Assembly: GCA_964651435.1 (NCBI GenBank)
Contig: CAZYVU010000016.1
Coordinates: 1-58,036 of the forward strand
Direction of reading: 5' to 3'
Length of the DNA stretch: 58,036 nt
Source of the DNA: CAZYVU01 sp964651435
GTDB lineage: Bacteria > Desulfobacterota > Syntrophorhabdia > Syntrophorhabdales > CAYQXL01
Part shown: piece after piece, positions 40,123 to 48,640 of the stretch
How the letters are laid out: every line of letters starts with the position of its first letter
Position numbering within the stretch: the first letter of the stretch is position 1
Program-made: the position numbers and the translations under genes
The notes under the pieces: generated by a model
Database searches by the model: none
What the model was told of the DNA's origin: nothing
Seen by the model: the letters and a program-made list of their open reading frames with translations, nothing else

Positions 40123-40819
40123 AGGGCAAGGCCTCTTCGATCCGCATCAAACCCTCATAGACCGCCTTCCCGAGGATCGTCGCCCAGACTCCCATGCCCT
40201 TGAGCCTCTTCACATCATCGATAGTCGTCACCCCGCCGCTGGCGATGAGAGGCAGCTCAGTCATCGACATTACCATGTCCATAGCCTCGTAATCGGGACC
40301 CATGAGCATACCGTCCCTGGCGATACTCGTACAAAGGATCGCCATGATTCCTGTGCGCTCCGATGCATCGAGTATCTCTTTGACGCCGCGGTCAACGACG
40401 GACCTCCAGCCCCGCGCCATGGGCCTTCCATCGAGAAGGTCGAGTCCCAGAACAATATTTCTGTAGGCCCCGCACCGCTCGAAAAAGGCCTCGTCTTCCA
40501 GGGCGGCCGTACCGACGATGATGCCGTCGACGCCCAGGGCCGCGTAGCTCTTTACCATCTCCTCCGTCCGTATGCCGCCGCCGACCTCCATGTAGCCCGG
40601 CACCTGCTCCCGGATCTTCTCGATTACCTTCATATGGTGGGGCTCGCCCGTTCTTGCGCCATCGAGATCGATGATATGGAAGTCCTTGGCCCCTCTGCTG
40701 ACCATCTCGGCGATTCTGGCCGGGGGATCGTCGCTGTAGACGGTCACCTCGCGGAAATCACCCTTACGGAGACGAACGGCCTTCTGATCGATGAGATCCA
40801 TTGCAAAAAGGGCCTTCAC
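40112..40819 (-). CDS. hisA: Phosphoribosylformimino-AICAR isomerase
   Basis: Fourth step of histidine synthesis (ProFAR isomerase). The 235 residues form a TIM barrel: FAMDLIDQKAVRLRKGDF, DFHIIDLDGARTG, VGGGIRTEEMVKSYAALG, CTSIARDGMLMGPDYE with the catalytic Asp, and LIASGGVTTIDDVKRL. The GTG start overlaps the upstream gene's stop (GTGA) and has ggaggt upstream. It is followed by hisF and hisI. Confidence 0.97.
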   Translation of the reverse strand: MKALFAMDLIDQKAVRLRKGDFREVTVYSDDPPARIAEMVSRGAKDFHIIDLDGARTGEPHHMKVIEKIREQVPGYMEVGGGIRTEEMVKSYAALGVDGIIVGTAALEDEAFFERCGAYRNIVLGLDLLDGRPMARGWRSVVDRGVKEILDASERTGIMAILCTSIARDGMLMGPDYEAMDMVMSMTELPLIASGGVTTIDDVKRLKGMGVWATILGKAVYEGLMRIEEALPYAD

Positions 40820-41361
40820 TTCTCTAAAACCTCCATCATGTAGTTGAGCCCTGACTGCAGGCCTTCCTCGGCAAGCTGCTCGGCCTTGATCCAGCGTCCG
40901 CCCCTCTCCACAAACTTCCCGAACTCCAGAAGGTTGGACATGAGCGGCTTCTGTTCTTCGTCAAACTCAAACACCCTTCCCACCGTTTTTCCCTCCATCA
41001 GGTGCATGTGAAAACCGACCGAAGAGGGCTTGTCGGCCGCAAAATTTCCGCCCTTTCTCTGCTCGAAGCGAAAAATGTGGACGTTGATAAACCGCTTGTA
41101 GTCACCCTCTTCCGCCGGCACAACCCCCTTCTCTCTCATCTTTTCAATCAGCATCTGGTGAACAACGCCTTCGACGTCCCTTGCCACAGGGCCCACCCGC
41201 ATCGATCTTCCGCAATACTTACACCAATGGAGCCCTGAGCCCTCATCGGCCCTGTCAACGGTAACGCCGACCGGCTCCGCTGCGGAAAGGACCCCCGCGC
41301 ACGTCAGCACAAGGCAGAGTCCTGCAAAACATGTTATATATAAAAGTAAAGACCGCCTCAT
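40816..41361 (-). CDS. Conserved secreted protein of unknown function
   Basis: A 181-residue protein with a clear signal peptide (RRSLLLYITCFAGLCLVLTCAGVLSA). The mature part opens with a CxxC in HWCKYCGRSMRVGP and continues with RFINVHIFRFEQRKGGNF, SVGFHMHLMEGKTVGRVFEF and a helical C-terminus. The CxxC could bind metal or haem or be a redox pair; I do not recognise the family with confidence. It is the first gene of the long minus-strand run and overlaps hisA by four bases (GTGA), though its export suggests an unrelated role. Confidence 0.7.
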   Translation of the reverse strand: MRRSLLLYITCFAGLCLVLTCAGVLSAAEPVGVTVDRADEGSGLHWCKYCGRSMRVGPVARDVEGVVHQMLIEKMREKGVVPAEEGDYKRFINVHIFRFEQRKGGNFAADKPSSVGFHMHLMEGKTVGRVFEFDEEQKPLMSNLLEFGKFVERGGRWIKAEQLAEEGLQSGLNYMMEVLEK

Positions 41362-41423
41362 CCTGTCATACCTCCCTGAACGTGCATAAATTCTATAGGA
41401 AACGAGAGGTAAAAGAAAGGGCA

Positions 41424-41453
41424 TTGACTTTCGGGGGCGCGAGGTGGCATAGA
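41424..41453 (+). promoter_or_regulatory. Weak candidate promoter for queF
   Basis: TTGACT (41424-41429), an 18-base spacer and CATAGA (41448-41453). The -35 is strong and the -10 weak. I saw no preQ1 riboswitch-like pattern here. Confidence 0.35.
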
Positions 41454-41465
41454 GAAGGATAGCCC

Positions 41466-42254
41466 ATGATAAACCGACAGGACCATTATAACCCGCACCT
41501 CCTCGTTTCGGTTCCGCGCCGCACGAAGCGCCGTGAACTGGGGATTGAGGGTGAACCCCCCTACGGCGGCGTCGATATCTGGACAGCCTATGAGCTCTCC
41601 TGGCTGGACCCGAAGGGCAAGCCTCAGGTAGCCGTCGGCCGGTTTACCTTCCGTGCCGATTCCCCGGCACTCATCGAGTCACGGTCTCTCAAGCTTTACC
41701 TCCATTCCTTCAACCAGACCCGCTTGTCGGGCATGGACGAGATGCAAAGCCGCCTGACGGAAGACCTCGTGCGCGCTTCCGGCGGGCCCGTAAGCGTTTC
41801 GGTGGTTCACCCGGGCCACCTGTCGGCCCTTCAGGTGGCTGAGGTGGGCGGCGTATCCCTGGACGGCCTCGATGTGGAAATCGACCGATACTCGGAGGAG
41901 CCCGCCTTTCTCGCTGCGGGCGGAACCCTCGTCGATGAGACCCTCACGTCGCACCTATTGAAGACGAACTGCCCCATCACGGGCCATCCGGACTGGGCGA
42001 CCGTCCAGATACACTACCGGGGCACACAGATAGACCACGAAGGGCTACTCAAGTATATTATCTCTCTCCGGCTGCACGGGGATTTTGCCGAGCATTGCGC
42101 CGAGCGCATATTCATGCAGACCTTGAAGCGATGCCGCCCCGAAGGCCTTACCGTCTATGTCCTGTATACACGGCGCGGCGGCATCGACATCAACCCTTTT
42201 CGCACCAACGAAAACCGCGAGCCGCCGACGACCGTCCGCACCTCCCGCCAATAA
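41466..42254 (+). CDS. queF: NADPH-dependent 7-cyano-7-deazaguanine reductase
   Basis: Reduces preQ0 to preQ1 in queuosine biosynthesis. At 262 residues it is the bimodular QueF type (E. coli about 282). GGVDIWTAYELSWLDPKGKP and LIESRSLKLYLHSFNQTR are near-diagnostic, SHLLKTNCPITGHPDWATV carries the catalytic cysteine, and YTRRGGIDINPFR closes the protein. FolE2 was considered because the tunnel fold is shared, but the IESRSLKLYLxSFNQT pattern decides for QueF. No other que gene is present. A terminator overlaps its stop codon. Confidence 0.96.
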   Translation: MINRQDHYNPHLLVSVPRRTKRRELGIEGEPPYGGVDIWTAYELSWLDPKGKPQVAVGRFTFRADSPALIESRSLKLYLHSFNQTRLSGMDEMQSRLTEDLVRASGGPVSVSVVHPGHLSALQVAEVGGVSLDGLDVEIDRYSEEPAFLAAGGTLVDETLTSHLLKTNCPITGHPDWATVQIHYRGTQIDHEGLLKYIISLRLHGDFAEHCAERIFMQTLKRCRPEGLTVYVLYTRRGGIDINPFRTNENREPPTTVRTSRQ

Positions 42255-42266
42255 GGGAGGTTTTTT
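42240..42266 (+). terminator. Intrinsic terminator overlapping the queF stop
   Basis: CCTCCC (42241-42246) pairs with GGGAGG (42255-42260), loop GCCAATAA, followed by six T bases. The flanking A/T pair extends the stem. The stop codon TAA lies inside the loop. Confidence 0.85.
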
Positions 42267-42290
42267 CGCCCAGCGACGATGTAGGAGGCG

Positions 42291-43793
42291 CTACTTCGGA
42301 AACCGCCCGTACGCGAAGGTCAGCTCACGAAGCATCTCTTCGGCAGAGTGGGTGAGCTGCTCCCCTACAAGCCGCCACGTCCAGTTACCCTGGCCCACCG
42401 AAGGCGTGTTCATTCTCGCCTCAGACCCGAGCCCGAGGATATCCTGCATGGGAACCACGGCAATCTTGGCCGGAGACATCATCACAAGTCGCATACATTC
42501 GGCATGAACCTGGTGTGCGTCGATTTCTCTCCCTATATAGCGGAAAAGTCTTCTTCGTTCGTCATACCCCGCCTCGAGCTCGAACCAGCCCCGACACGTG
42601 TTGTTGTCATGGGTGCCCGTGTAGGCGATGCAGCGGGGGACGTAGTTGTGGGGGAGGTAGGGATGGTCGGGACGCTCCTCCTGAAAGGCAAACATAAGAA
42701 CGCGCATCCCCGTAAGGTCAAACCGCTCCATGACGGCCACCACGTCGGGCGTAATAATCCCCAAGTCCTCGGCGATGAAGCGCTCTGCATCGAAGCGATT
42801 TAATAGGATTTCAAAGAATTCGTAGGCGGGGGCTTCGACCCAGCGGCCGTCCATGGCCGTCGTCGCACCGGCTGTAACCTCCCAAAACCCCACGAATCCC
42901 CGGAAATGGTCTATGCGGACCATATCGAAGAGGCGGAGGTTGTGGGCAAATCGCGCCAGCCACCAGGAAAAACCGTCTTCTTTCATGATGTCCCAGCGAT
43001 AGGTGGGGTTACCCCATAGCTGGCCCGTGGCGCTGAAGTAGTCCGGAGGAACCCCGCCGACAAAAGCCGGCCTCCGATCGGCCCCAAGGCTGAAGAGGCC
43101 CGGGTTTGTCCAAACATCGGCGCTATCGTAGCTTGCGTAGATGGGTATGTCGCCGATCAACCGGATCCCTTTGCTGTTGCAGTATTCCTTCAAGGCAGAC
43201 CATTGGAGAAAGAAAAGGTACTGGCAGAACGTCTCCTGCTCCAGCTCGTCGGCAAAGGCAAGGCGGAAATCCCCTATGGCCCCGCTGTGGCGATCGCGCA
43301 GGGGGGCCTCCCAGTCTCCCCAAGCCCGTTCGCCCTGGTGCCGCTTTATCACCGAATAGAGCGCAAAGTCATCAAGCCAGTATGCCTGCTCCTTGCAGAA
43401 CCATCCATAGCGTTCGTCATCGCCGCCGCCCTCCTTGAACCGCAGGTATGCACGCAGAAGAAGCTTGCCCTTGTAGCGGGCCACTGATACATAGTCGCAG
43501 CGCTCGCGGGGGAACCACGGCACGTCGGCAAGCTCTTCCCAGGACAGAAATCCCCACTGCGCGAGCAGCTCCGGGCTGATCAGGAGTGTGTTGCCGGCGA
43601 AGACCGATGGGCTGCTGTAGGGAGAGTTGCCGCTGAACTCGTTCGTCGGGTTGAGCGGAAGCGTTTGCCAGCAGCTCTGCCCGCAGGAGGTGAGAAAATC
43701 GGCAAACCGGTAGGCCCAAGGACCCATATCGCCCACACCGAACACAGATGGCAGCGACGTAATGTGGAGCAGCACCCCGCTCCGCCTATCCAT
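42291..43793 (-). CDS. malQ: 4-alpha-glucanotransferase
   Basis: GH77 amylomaltase of 500 residues, transferring alpha-1,4-glucan chains in maltose and glycogen metabolism. Key segments: GVLLHITSLPSVFGVGDMG at the N-terminus, IRLIGDIPIYASYDSADVW, MVRIDHFRGFVGFW with the nucleophilic aspartate, AEDLGIITPDVV with the general acid glutamate, and AYTGTHDNNTCRGWF. I start it at ATG 43793, six bases after a gggag; a GTG at 43799 is too close to it. A TATAAT on the minus strand (43845-43850) with a weak -35 could be its promoter. It belongs functionally with glgX and the glycolytic genes. Confidence 0.95.
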   Translation of the reverse strand: MDRRSGVLLHITSLPSVFGVGDMGPWAYRFADFLTSCGQSCWQTLPLNPTNEFSGNSPYSSPSVFAGNTLLISPELLAQWGFLSWEELADVPWFPRERCDYVSVARYKGKLLLRAYLRFKEGGGDDERYGWFCKEQAYWLDDFALYSVIKRHQGERAWGDWEAPLRDRHSGAIGDFRLAFADELEQETFCQYLFFLQWSALKEYCNSKGIRLIGDIPIYASYDSADVWTNPGLFSLGADRRPAFVGGVPPDYFSATGQLWGNPTYRWDIMKEDGFSWWLARFAHNLRLFDMVRIDHFRGFVGFWEVTAGATTAMDGRWVEAPAYEFFEILLNRFDAERFIAEDLGIITPDVVAVMERFDLTGMRVLMFAFQEERPDHPYLPHNYVPRCIAYTGTHDNNTCRGWFELEAGYDERRRLFRYIGREIDAHQVHAECMRLVMMSPAKIAVVPMQDILGLGSEARMNTPSVGQGNWTWRLVGEQLTHSAEEMLRELTFAYGRFPK

Positions 43794-43899
43794 GAGCACT
43801 CCCTTTCCCGGCCGAAACGCAAAGAGGTAAAAGAGCCATTAATGATTATACACGAATGGGCGCCGCCTCAGAAAGAAAAAAGCGCTCCACCCAAAGTGC

Positions 43900-43928
43900 T
43901 TGCAAAGGCCCACCATTGGCGATAACAT
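43900..43928 (+). promoter_or_regulatory. Candidate promoter for rpe
   Basis: TTGCAA (43900-43905), a 17-base spacer and TAACAT (43923-43928). The leader would be about 65 bases. Confidence 0.45.
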
Positions 43929-44000
43929 AACTCAGGGGCGAGGGATGAGGCGAGCCCGGCGGCAGGCTGCCGGGAAACATTCAGATTGCGAGGTCCCATA

Positions 44001-44666
44001 ATGAACGTACAGATTGCCCCTTCGTTGCTGTCGGCCGACTTTCTCCGGTTGGGAGACCACATTGCGGAAGCTGTGGAGGCCGGCGCCCATCGCTTCCAGA
44101 TTGATGTCATGGATGGCCTTTTCGTACCCAACATCAGCATGGGCGGGCTCGTCGTAAAAGCGGCCCGGAGGGCAACGGACCTGCCCCTGGAAGCGCATCT
44201 TATGATCGTCCAGCCGGAGCGTTACATTGAGGCCTTTGCTGCCGACGGCGCCGACATCATCATCGTTCATCTGGAGACCTGCGTTCATCTGGATAGGGCC
44301 GTCGAACAGATCAAGGCGGTTGGAAGCAAGGCCGGCGTGGCCCTCAACCCGGCAACACCCGTGGCCTCCCTGGAGCATATTCTCGAAAACCTCGATATGG
44401 TGCTCATCATGACCGTCAACCCGGGCTTTGGCGGTCAAAAGTTTATTCCCTATACCCTGAAGAAGATCGCACATATGCGACGGCTCATCGACGAGAGAAA
44501 CCCCGCCTGCGAGTTGGAGGTTGATGGCGGGATCGACGGCAGGACCGCCCCCGGAGCGGTACAGGCAGGGGCCCGCGTCCTTGTGGCCGGTAACGCCGTG
44601 TTCGGCCACCCGAAGGGCGTTACCGAGGGCATGAGGGAGCTTCTCTCGTCCCTTGCCCCCCTGTAG
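44001..44666 (+). CDS. rpe: Ribulose-phosphate 3-epimerase
   Basis: Interconverts ribulose 5-phosphate and xylulose 5-phosphate in the pentose phosphate pathway. The 221-residue TIM barrel begins VQIAPSLLSADFLRLGDHI, then FQIDVMDGLFVPNIS with metal-site aspartate, LEAHLMIVQPERYI, MTVNPGFGGQKFIP with the second site, and ELEVDGGIDGRT. ATG 44001 is preferred over 43986, which gives an atypical MRGPI extension. It is transcribed on its own, convergent with tamB. Confidence 0.96.
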   Translation: MNVQIAPSLLSADFLRLGDHIAEAVEAGAHRFQIDVMDGLFVPNISMGGLVVKAARRATDLPLEAHLMIVQPERYIEAFAADGADIIIVHLETCVHLDRAVEQIKAVGSKAGVALNPATPVASLEHILENLDMVLIMTVNPGFGGQKFIPYTLKKIAHMRRLIDERNPACELEVDGGIDGRTAPGAVQAGARVLVAGNAVFGHPKGVTEGMRELLSSLAPL

Positions 44667-44704
44667 TTGCCTCCCCGGAAAGCAGGTGCGGGGACGGCGG
44701 AACC

Positions 44705-47700
44705 TCAATCGAAGTCGATCTTGTAATAGATGCTCCCCCCGCTTTCCGTTCCGCTGCGCGTTTCCACATCAAGGTTCGGCGTTAGAGAGTAGCGGAGAAT
44801 GATCTGATAGGTGTTGCTGAACAGGGATCCACCTAAGCCCAAATAAAGCCGGGGATTGAGATATTTCCCGACCGTCACGAGGGAGCGGCTCACGTCTTTG
44901 CCGCCGCTTTGAACATCAACACTATCGATAAAGGACATGTCGGGGGCGATTTTGCCCTTGAGGCTTCCGTAGGCGAGCGCGCCCGCTGCGCCCATTACGG
45001 TGTCGCTGCTGTCCTTGCCCTGGGTCTTGGCAGTCGTCCGTCCCAGCAAGATGTATGAAAGCACGTCAACGTCCGGCATGGGCGGTTGTGAATAGAGTTT
45101 GTAGAAGGGCGCCTTGACGGTTCCGGTGACGGCAACCCCGGCGCGCACCTCTCCTACCCGCTCTTCGATGCTCTGAAAGCCCTTCACTTTCTTCAGCGCA
45201 AGAATATCCAGCGACGGGTTGTCGGGGGGGCCGCCAAAAATGATTCGGCCACGCTCTATGTTGAGGGTCTGGCCGTAGTACCCGAAGACACCCTCGACGA
45301 TCCGCACCTCCCCTGAGACGGCAACGTTTTTCGAGTCCTTGAGGGTCAAAACCCCATCCCCTACCAGACGGCCTTCAAGCCCCTCCATGCGGGTCGCCAC
45401 CTTTTCCCCTAAAAGGACGTGTATCTTTCCGCTCAGGGGAAAACCGGCATGGGCATCCGTGTCCTTCTTTCCCTTGTCCACAATGACCACGTCGGGGCTG
45501 GCACGGACAACGTCGGGCCCCTGGCGTCCCCGTATGTCCGCATCAGGAATTACTATCTCTCCGTTCAGGCTCACGTCCCGCCCCTTGCCCTGAAATGATA
45601 GGGAAGGCGTCACAAGGGCCTGGACTTCGGGCAGGAAGATGGCCTGGAAGCGCTCACCTTTCACCGTGCCCTCATAGTTCGCTATCCTCCAGTCTTTCGT
45701 GCGGAACAGGGCCGCCACTCTGACGTGCCCGGGACCGGACTTCCCTTCGAAGGACGTGACCTCGATACGGTCATCGGTCAGCCTGACCTGGGCGCTCACA
45801 TCCTCCACGCGTATTCCCAGAAGGGGAACGTAGGCCGAAGCGTCGGCCAAAATAAGGCGGCCATCCAGGCGCGGTTCCGTCCACGTCCCCCGCAGCCCTG
45901 CATCGATCTTCAGCGAGCCCTTCGTCCCCCTCACCGCTCCCCGAAGCAGCGCGGGCAGCAATCCCATTTCCTTGGCACTTCCGGCTACCGATACCTCTAT
46001 AGTGCCGTCCCTGTTGACGGCGAAGGGGTATCGTGCCGGAATCGGCAGCGCAAAGGAGGCTTCCATGCGTCCCTGCTCTTCCAGGTTGATGGCCGCATCT
46101 CCTTTCAGCGATCCATCCTTCCAGTTCATCTGGAGGATTGCCGTCTTAATGCCCGCTCTTACCCTGGCGTCCCTATCCCTCCATCCCAGTGACCCCCCTG
46201 CTATCTTTGCCCCTCCCCGTGCATCAAAGACGCCTTTGCGCAGCAACCGGCCCTCGAAACGGCCCTCGAGATATCCCTGCACGACCAACTCCGGAGGCAA
46301 CCATGGCTTCGCCAGCGCCAGGTCAACCCGTTCCCAGGAAGCGCCAACAAGAGCCTCTCCGGGGAACGCCAGTCTGCCCAACTCGGAGGCGCTTATGTTG
46401 CCGCGAAAAACGGCTCCGTCGGCACCATTCGCTTCCAGGAAGCACCGGAGCCCCCGGTCATTCCACGAGCCCTCTAAGGAGATGCCTTTCACTTCGAGCC
46501 GTTGCCCGTTAGACGCGTGAGACCCTTTCGCATGAACCGAGGTATCGAGGTCCATTCTGCTGCCACCCAACAACCGCACGCCGACGGAGCCCGATGTGTC
46601 TCCGTCAACCCGCCTACCCCTGAGAAAGGGGTTGACGCGGCCAAGGTCAAGGGCCTTCCAACGAAGATTGGCAAAACCCGCCTTGGACCCCGGGGAGATA
46701 TCGGCGGCCGCCTCGATCCTTTCGCCGCCTTCGTTGGTCAACACAAAGGACGATAGGGCAAACCTCCCCTGGGAAAGGGTGAGGCCGGACCTCGATGCAA
46801 GCCTGAGGGGCCTGCCCCTTGGGACATCGACGGTCATCGCATCGACCGAACCCACCCAGGAGCCATCGGCAAAGGAACCATTGAGCCGCATACTGCCCGA
46901 CCCCTGTTTTGCCTGGTATTCGATGGTTGCCTGATGACCCTTTACGGCACCCCCCAGGTCCACCCCGATACGGTCAAAGGGCACTACCCCTATCTGCCCG
47001 CCCAACGCTGCGCCCTTGAGCTGCACGGTCCCGGCACCCTCTTCGTCCACGGCGGCTCCAAGGTTGATGCGAGAACACCGCAGGGCGCCGAGGTTCATCG
47101 ATCGGCCCTCGAGCCTTATAGCGCCGGCCCATCTGCCTTTTCTCAGGCGCACCCAACCGCGTCCACCGGCACGTCCCTGCAGGGAGGAAAAAAGGCCATT
47201 TATATCGCTCACATCGGCCTCGAACTCCATCCTTTCGTCCAAAGTCCCCTTTGCCGACAGAAGGAATCCTTTGCCCTTGAGAAGGGCATTGTCGATCCGA
47301 AGCCCCTTCGGCAGAAAGAGCGCCTGCAGCTCCCCCGAAAGCCTCTTCTCCTGAAGGACGCTCTCCCGAAGACGCAACGAAGCCTTGCCAAGAAGAGCAC
47401 CTTCGGGGCCCCATCGAAGCTCCGCTTCGGCAAAGGCGTTCAGCGTCCCGCGAAGGTCCTTGTGGAGAAGGGCGGGGTCGAGGGCGCGGGCCCAGAGGCC
47501 GCCGCGTATTACAGCGCCTTGGGCCCACGATAGCTTGACCTCGCCGTCGACACGACCGTTGAGCGCCGAGCCGTTAGCGATGGTAATCGTCACGCCGTCG
47601 ATGTCGCCGTTGAACCGGCCTCCCAGTCGACCCGATTGCCAGGCGGCACCGGCGGCGCCAATCCGGAAAGTCCCCTCGTATGCCTTCGGGCTGCCGCCGA

Positions 47701-48640
47701 CCGAAACGTTCCCCGAAACGACCCCAGGATAAGCGCCTTCCCGAAAGAGATGGACGTCCTTCAGGGTAAGGTCGGCTGTAATGATCGGCTCGCTTACAGT
47801 AAAGGCGATCCTTCCGTGGCCGTTTAGCGTGCCCTTTCTTTTTTCCTGCGACAGGACCATGTTACGCAGCGTTAGGGCGTGGCTCTCCACGGCAAGGTCT
47901 GCCTTTCCGTAAAAACCTTCAACGCTCCCCTTGGTCGCCGACACCGAGATGGCCCCCGCCACATGCTCGGGATGGCGGGCCGGACGGAGCATGGCGTTTA
48001 CGGACACTTGGTCGCACCCCAGGAACAACTCCCCGAGTCGAGCCGTAAGGTCAAGCTGCAGAGCCGGATGGAGGAGGCTCACGGCCCCGCGGCCCTCTAC
48101 CGTGGCAACGGGGGTATCCAGGGAAAGATTGCTTACAGTCAGTACCGCATGGTCCCAGTCAGCGCCGGCCCTAATGCTTCGAAATATCAACGGGGGGCCG
48201 CGGCCCATGGTGTACGATAGTTCCTCAGCCGTTAACGTGGTCACCCGCCCCCTGAGTCGGGCAAGGGCCCCCGTGACCCGGGGCAGCGTCAGATCAACCG
48301 GTTTCTTAGCCGGTACCTGGTCGTCTATGACCAGCCGGCCGAGCTTCACCTCTGCCAAGGAAATACTTCCGGACAGCAGTCGCAGCGGCTCCATGCGCAC
48401 CGCCAGGAAGGTGGTTGTCGCCGACCCATCCTTCCATCGCACCGCCATATTTCGCACGGAAAATCCCCCGGCCGCCGTGCCCTCCAAGGCTTCGGCGGAA
48501 ATGGAAACGGAGGCCGCCGCACCGACGAGCCTCATGAGCCACGAGATGCCCTGGGTTGTAAACAGCACGCCGTACGCCAGCGCAGCCACACCGGCAAGCA
48601 GGAGACAGGCAATTAAGGAGACCAGAGCGAGGCGCCTCAT
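44705..48640 (-). CDS. tamB: Translocation and assembly module protein TamB
   Basis: Very large (1311 residues) inner-membrane anchored protein with an N-terminal hydrophobic helix (LALVSLIACLLLAGVAALAY), a long beta-rich body of repeated strands, and the C-terminal DUF490/TamB region with PDVDVLSYILLGRTTAK. Final strands are RSGTESGGSIYYKIDFD. TamB spans the periplasm and is thought to move lipids or proteins with TamA. Its start overlaps the tamA stop by four bases (ATGA), so the two form an operon in the order tamA-tamB. Confidence 0.9.
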   Translation of the reverse strand: MRRLALVSLIACLLLAGVAALAYGVLFTTQGISWLMRLVGAAASVSISAEALEGTAAGGFSVRNMAVRWKDGSATTTFLAVRMEPLRLLSGSISLAEVKLGRLVIDDQVPAKKPVDLTLPRVTGALARLRGRVTTLTAEELSYTMGRGPPLIFRSIRAGADWDHAVLTVSNLSLDTPVATVEGRGAVSLLHPALQLDLTARLGELFLGCDQVSVNAMLRPARHPEHVAGAISVSATKGSVEGFYGKADLAVESHALTLRNMVLSQEKRKGTLNGHGRIAFTVSEPIITADLTLKDVHLFREGAYPGVVSGNVSVGGSPKAYEGTFRIGAAGAAWQSGRLGGRFNGDIDGVTITIANGSALNGRVDGEVKLSWAQGAVIRGGLWARALDPALLHKDLRGTLNAFAEAELRWGPEGALLGKASLRLRESVLQEKRLSGELQALFLPKGLRIDNALLKGKGFLLSAKGTLDERMEFEADVSDINGLFSSLQGRAGGRGWVRLRKGRWAGAIRLEGRSMNLGALRCSRINLGAAVDEEGAGTVQLKGAALGGQIGVVPFDRIGVDLGGAVKGHQATIEYQAKQGSGSMRLNGSFADGSWVGSVDAMTVDVPRGRPLRLASRSGLTLSQGRFALSSFVLTNEGGERIEAAADISPGSKAGFANLRWKALDLGRVNPFLRGRRVDGDTSGSVGVRLLGGSRMDLDTSVHAKGSHASNGQRLEVKGISLEGSWNDRGLRCFLEANGADGAVFRGNISASELGRLAFPGEALVGASWERVDLALAKPWLPPELVVQGYLEGRFEGRLLRKGVFDARGGAKIAGGSLGWRDRDARVRAGIKTAILQMNWKDGSLKGDAAINLEEQGRMEASFALPIPARYPFAVNRDGTIEVSVAGSAKEMGLLPALLRGAVRGTKGSLKIDAGLRGTWTEPRLDGRLILADASAYVPLLGIRVEDVSAQVRLTDDRIEVTSFEGKSGPGHVRVAALFRTKDWRIANYEGTVKGERFQAIFLPEVQALVTPSLSFQGKGRDVSLNGEIVIPDADIRGRQGPDVVRASPDVVIVDKGKKDTDAHAGFPLSGKIHVLLGEKVATRMEGLEGRLVGDGVLTLKDSKNVAVSGEVRIVEGVFGYYGQTLNIERGRIIFGGPPDNPSLDILALKKVKGFQSIEERVGEVRAGVAVTGTVKAPFYKLYSQPPMPDVDVLSYILLGRTTAKTQGKDSSDTVMGAAGALAYGSLKGKIAPDMSFIDSVDVQSGGKDVSRSLVTVGKYLNPRLYLGLGGSLFSNTYQIILRYSLTPNLDVETRSGTESGGSIYYKIDFD

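Noticed and set aside
41362..41465. preQ1 riboswitch upstream of queF
   Set aside because: The short leader lacks the compact hairpin plus A-rich tail pattern expected for preQ1 classes.
41466..42254. Assignment as GTP cyclohydrolase FolE2
   Set aside because: Both belong to the tunnel-fold superfamily, but the IESRSLKLYL and DIWTAYELSWL segments and the cysteine context are those of bimodular QueF.
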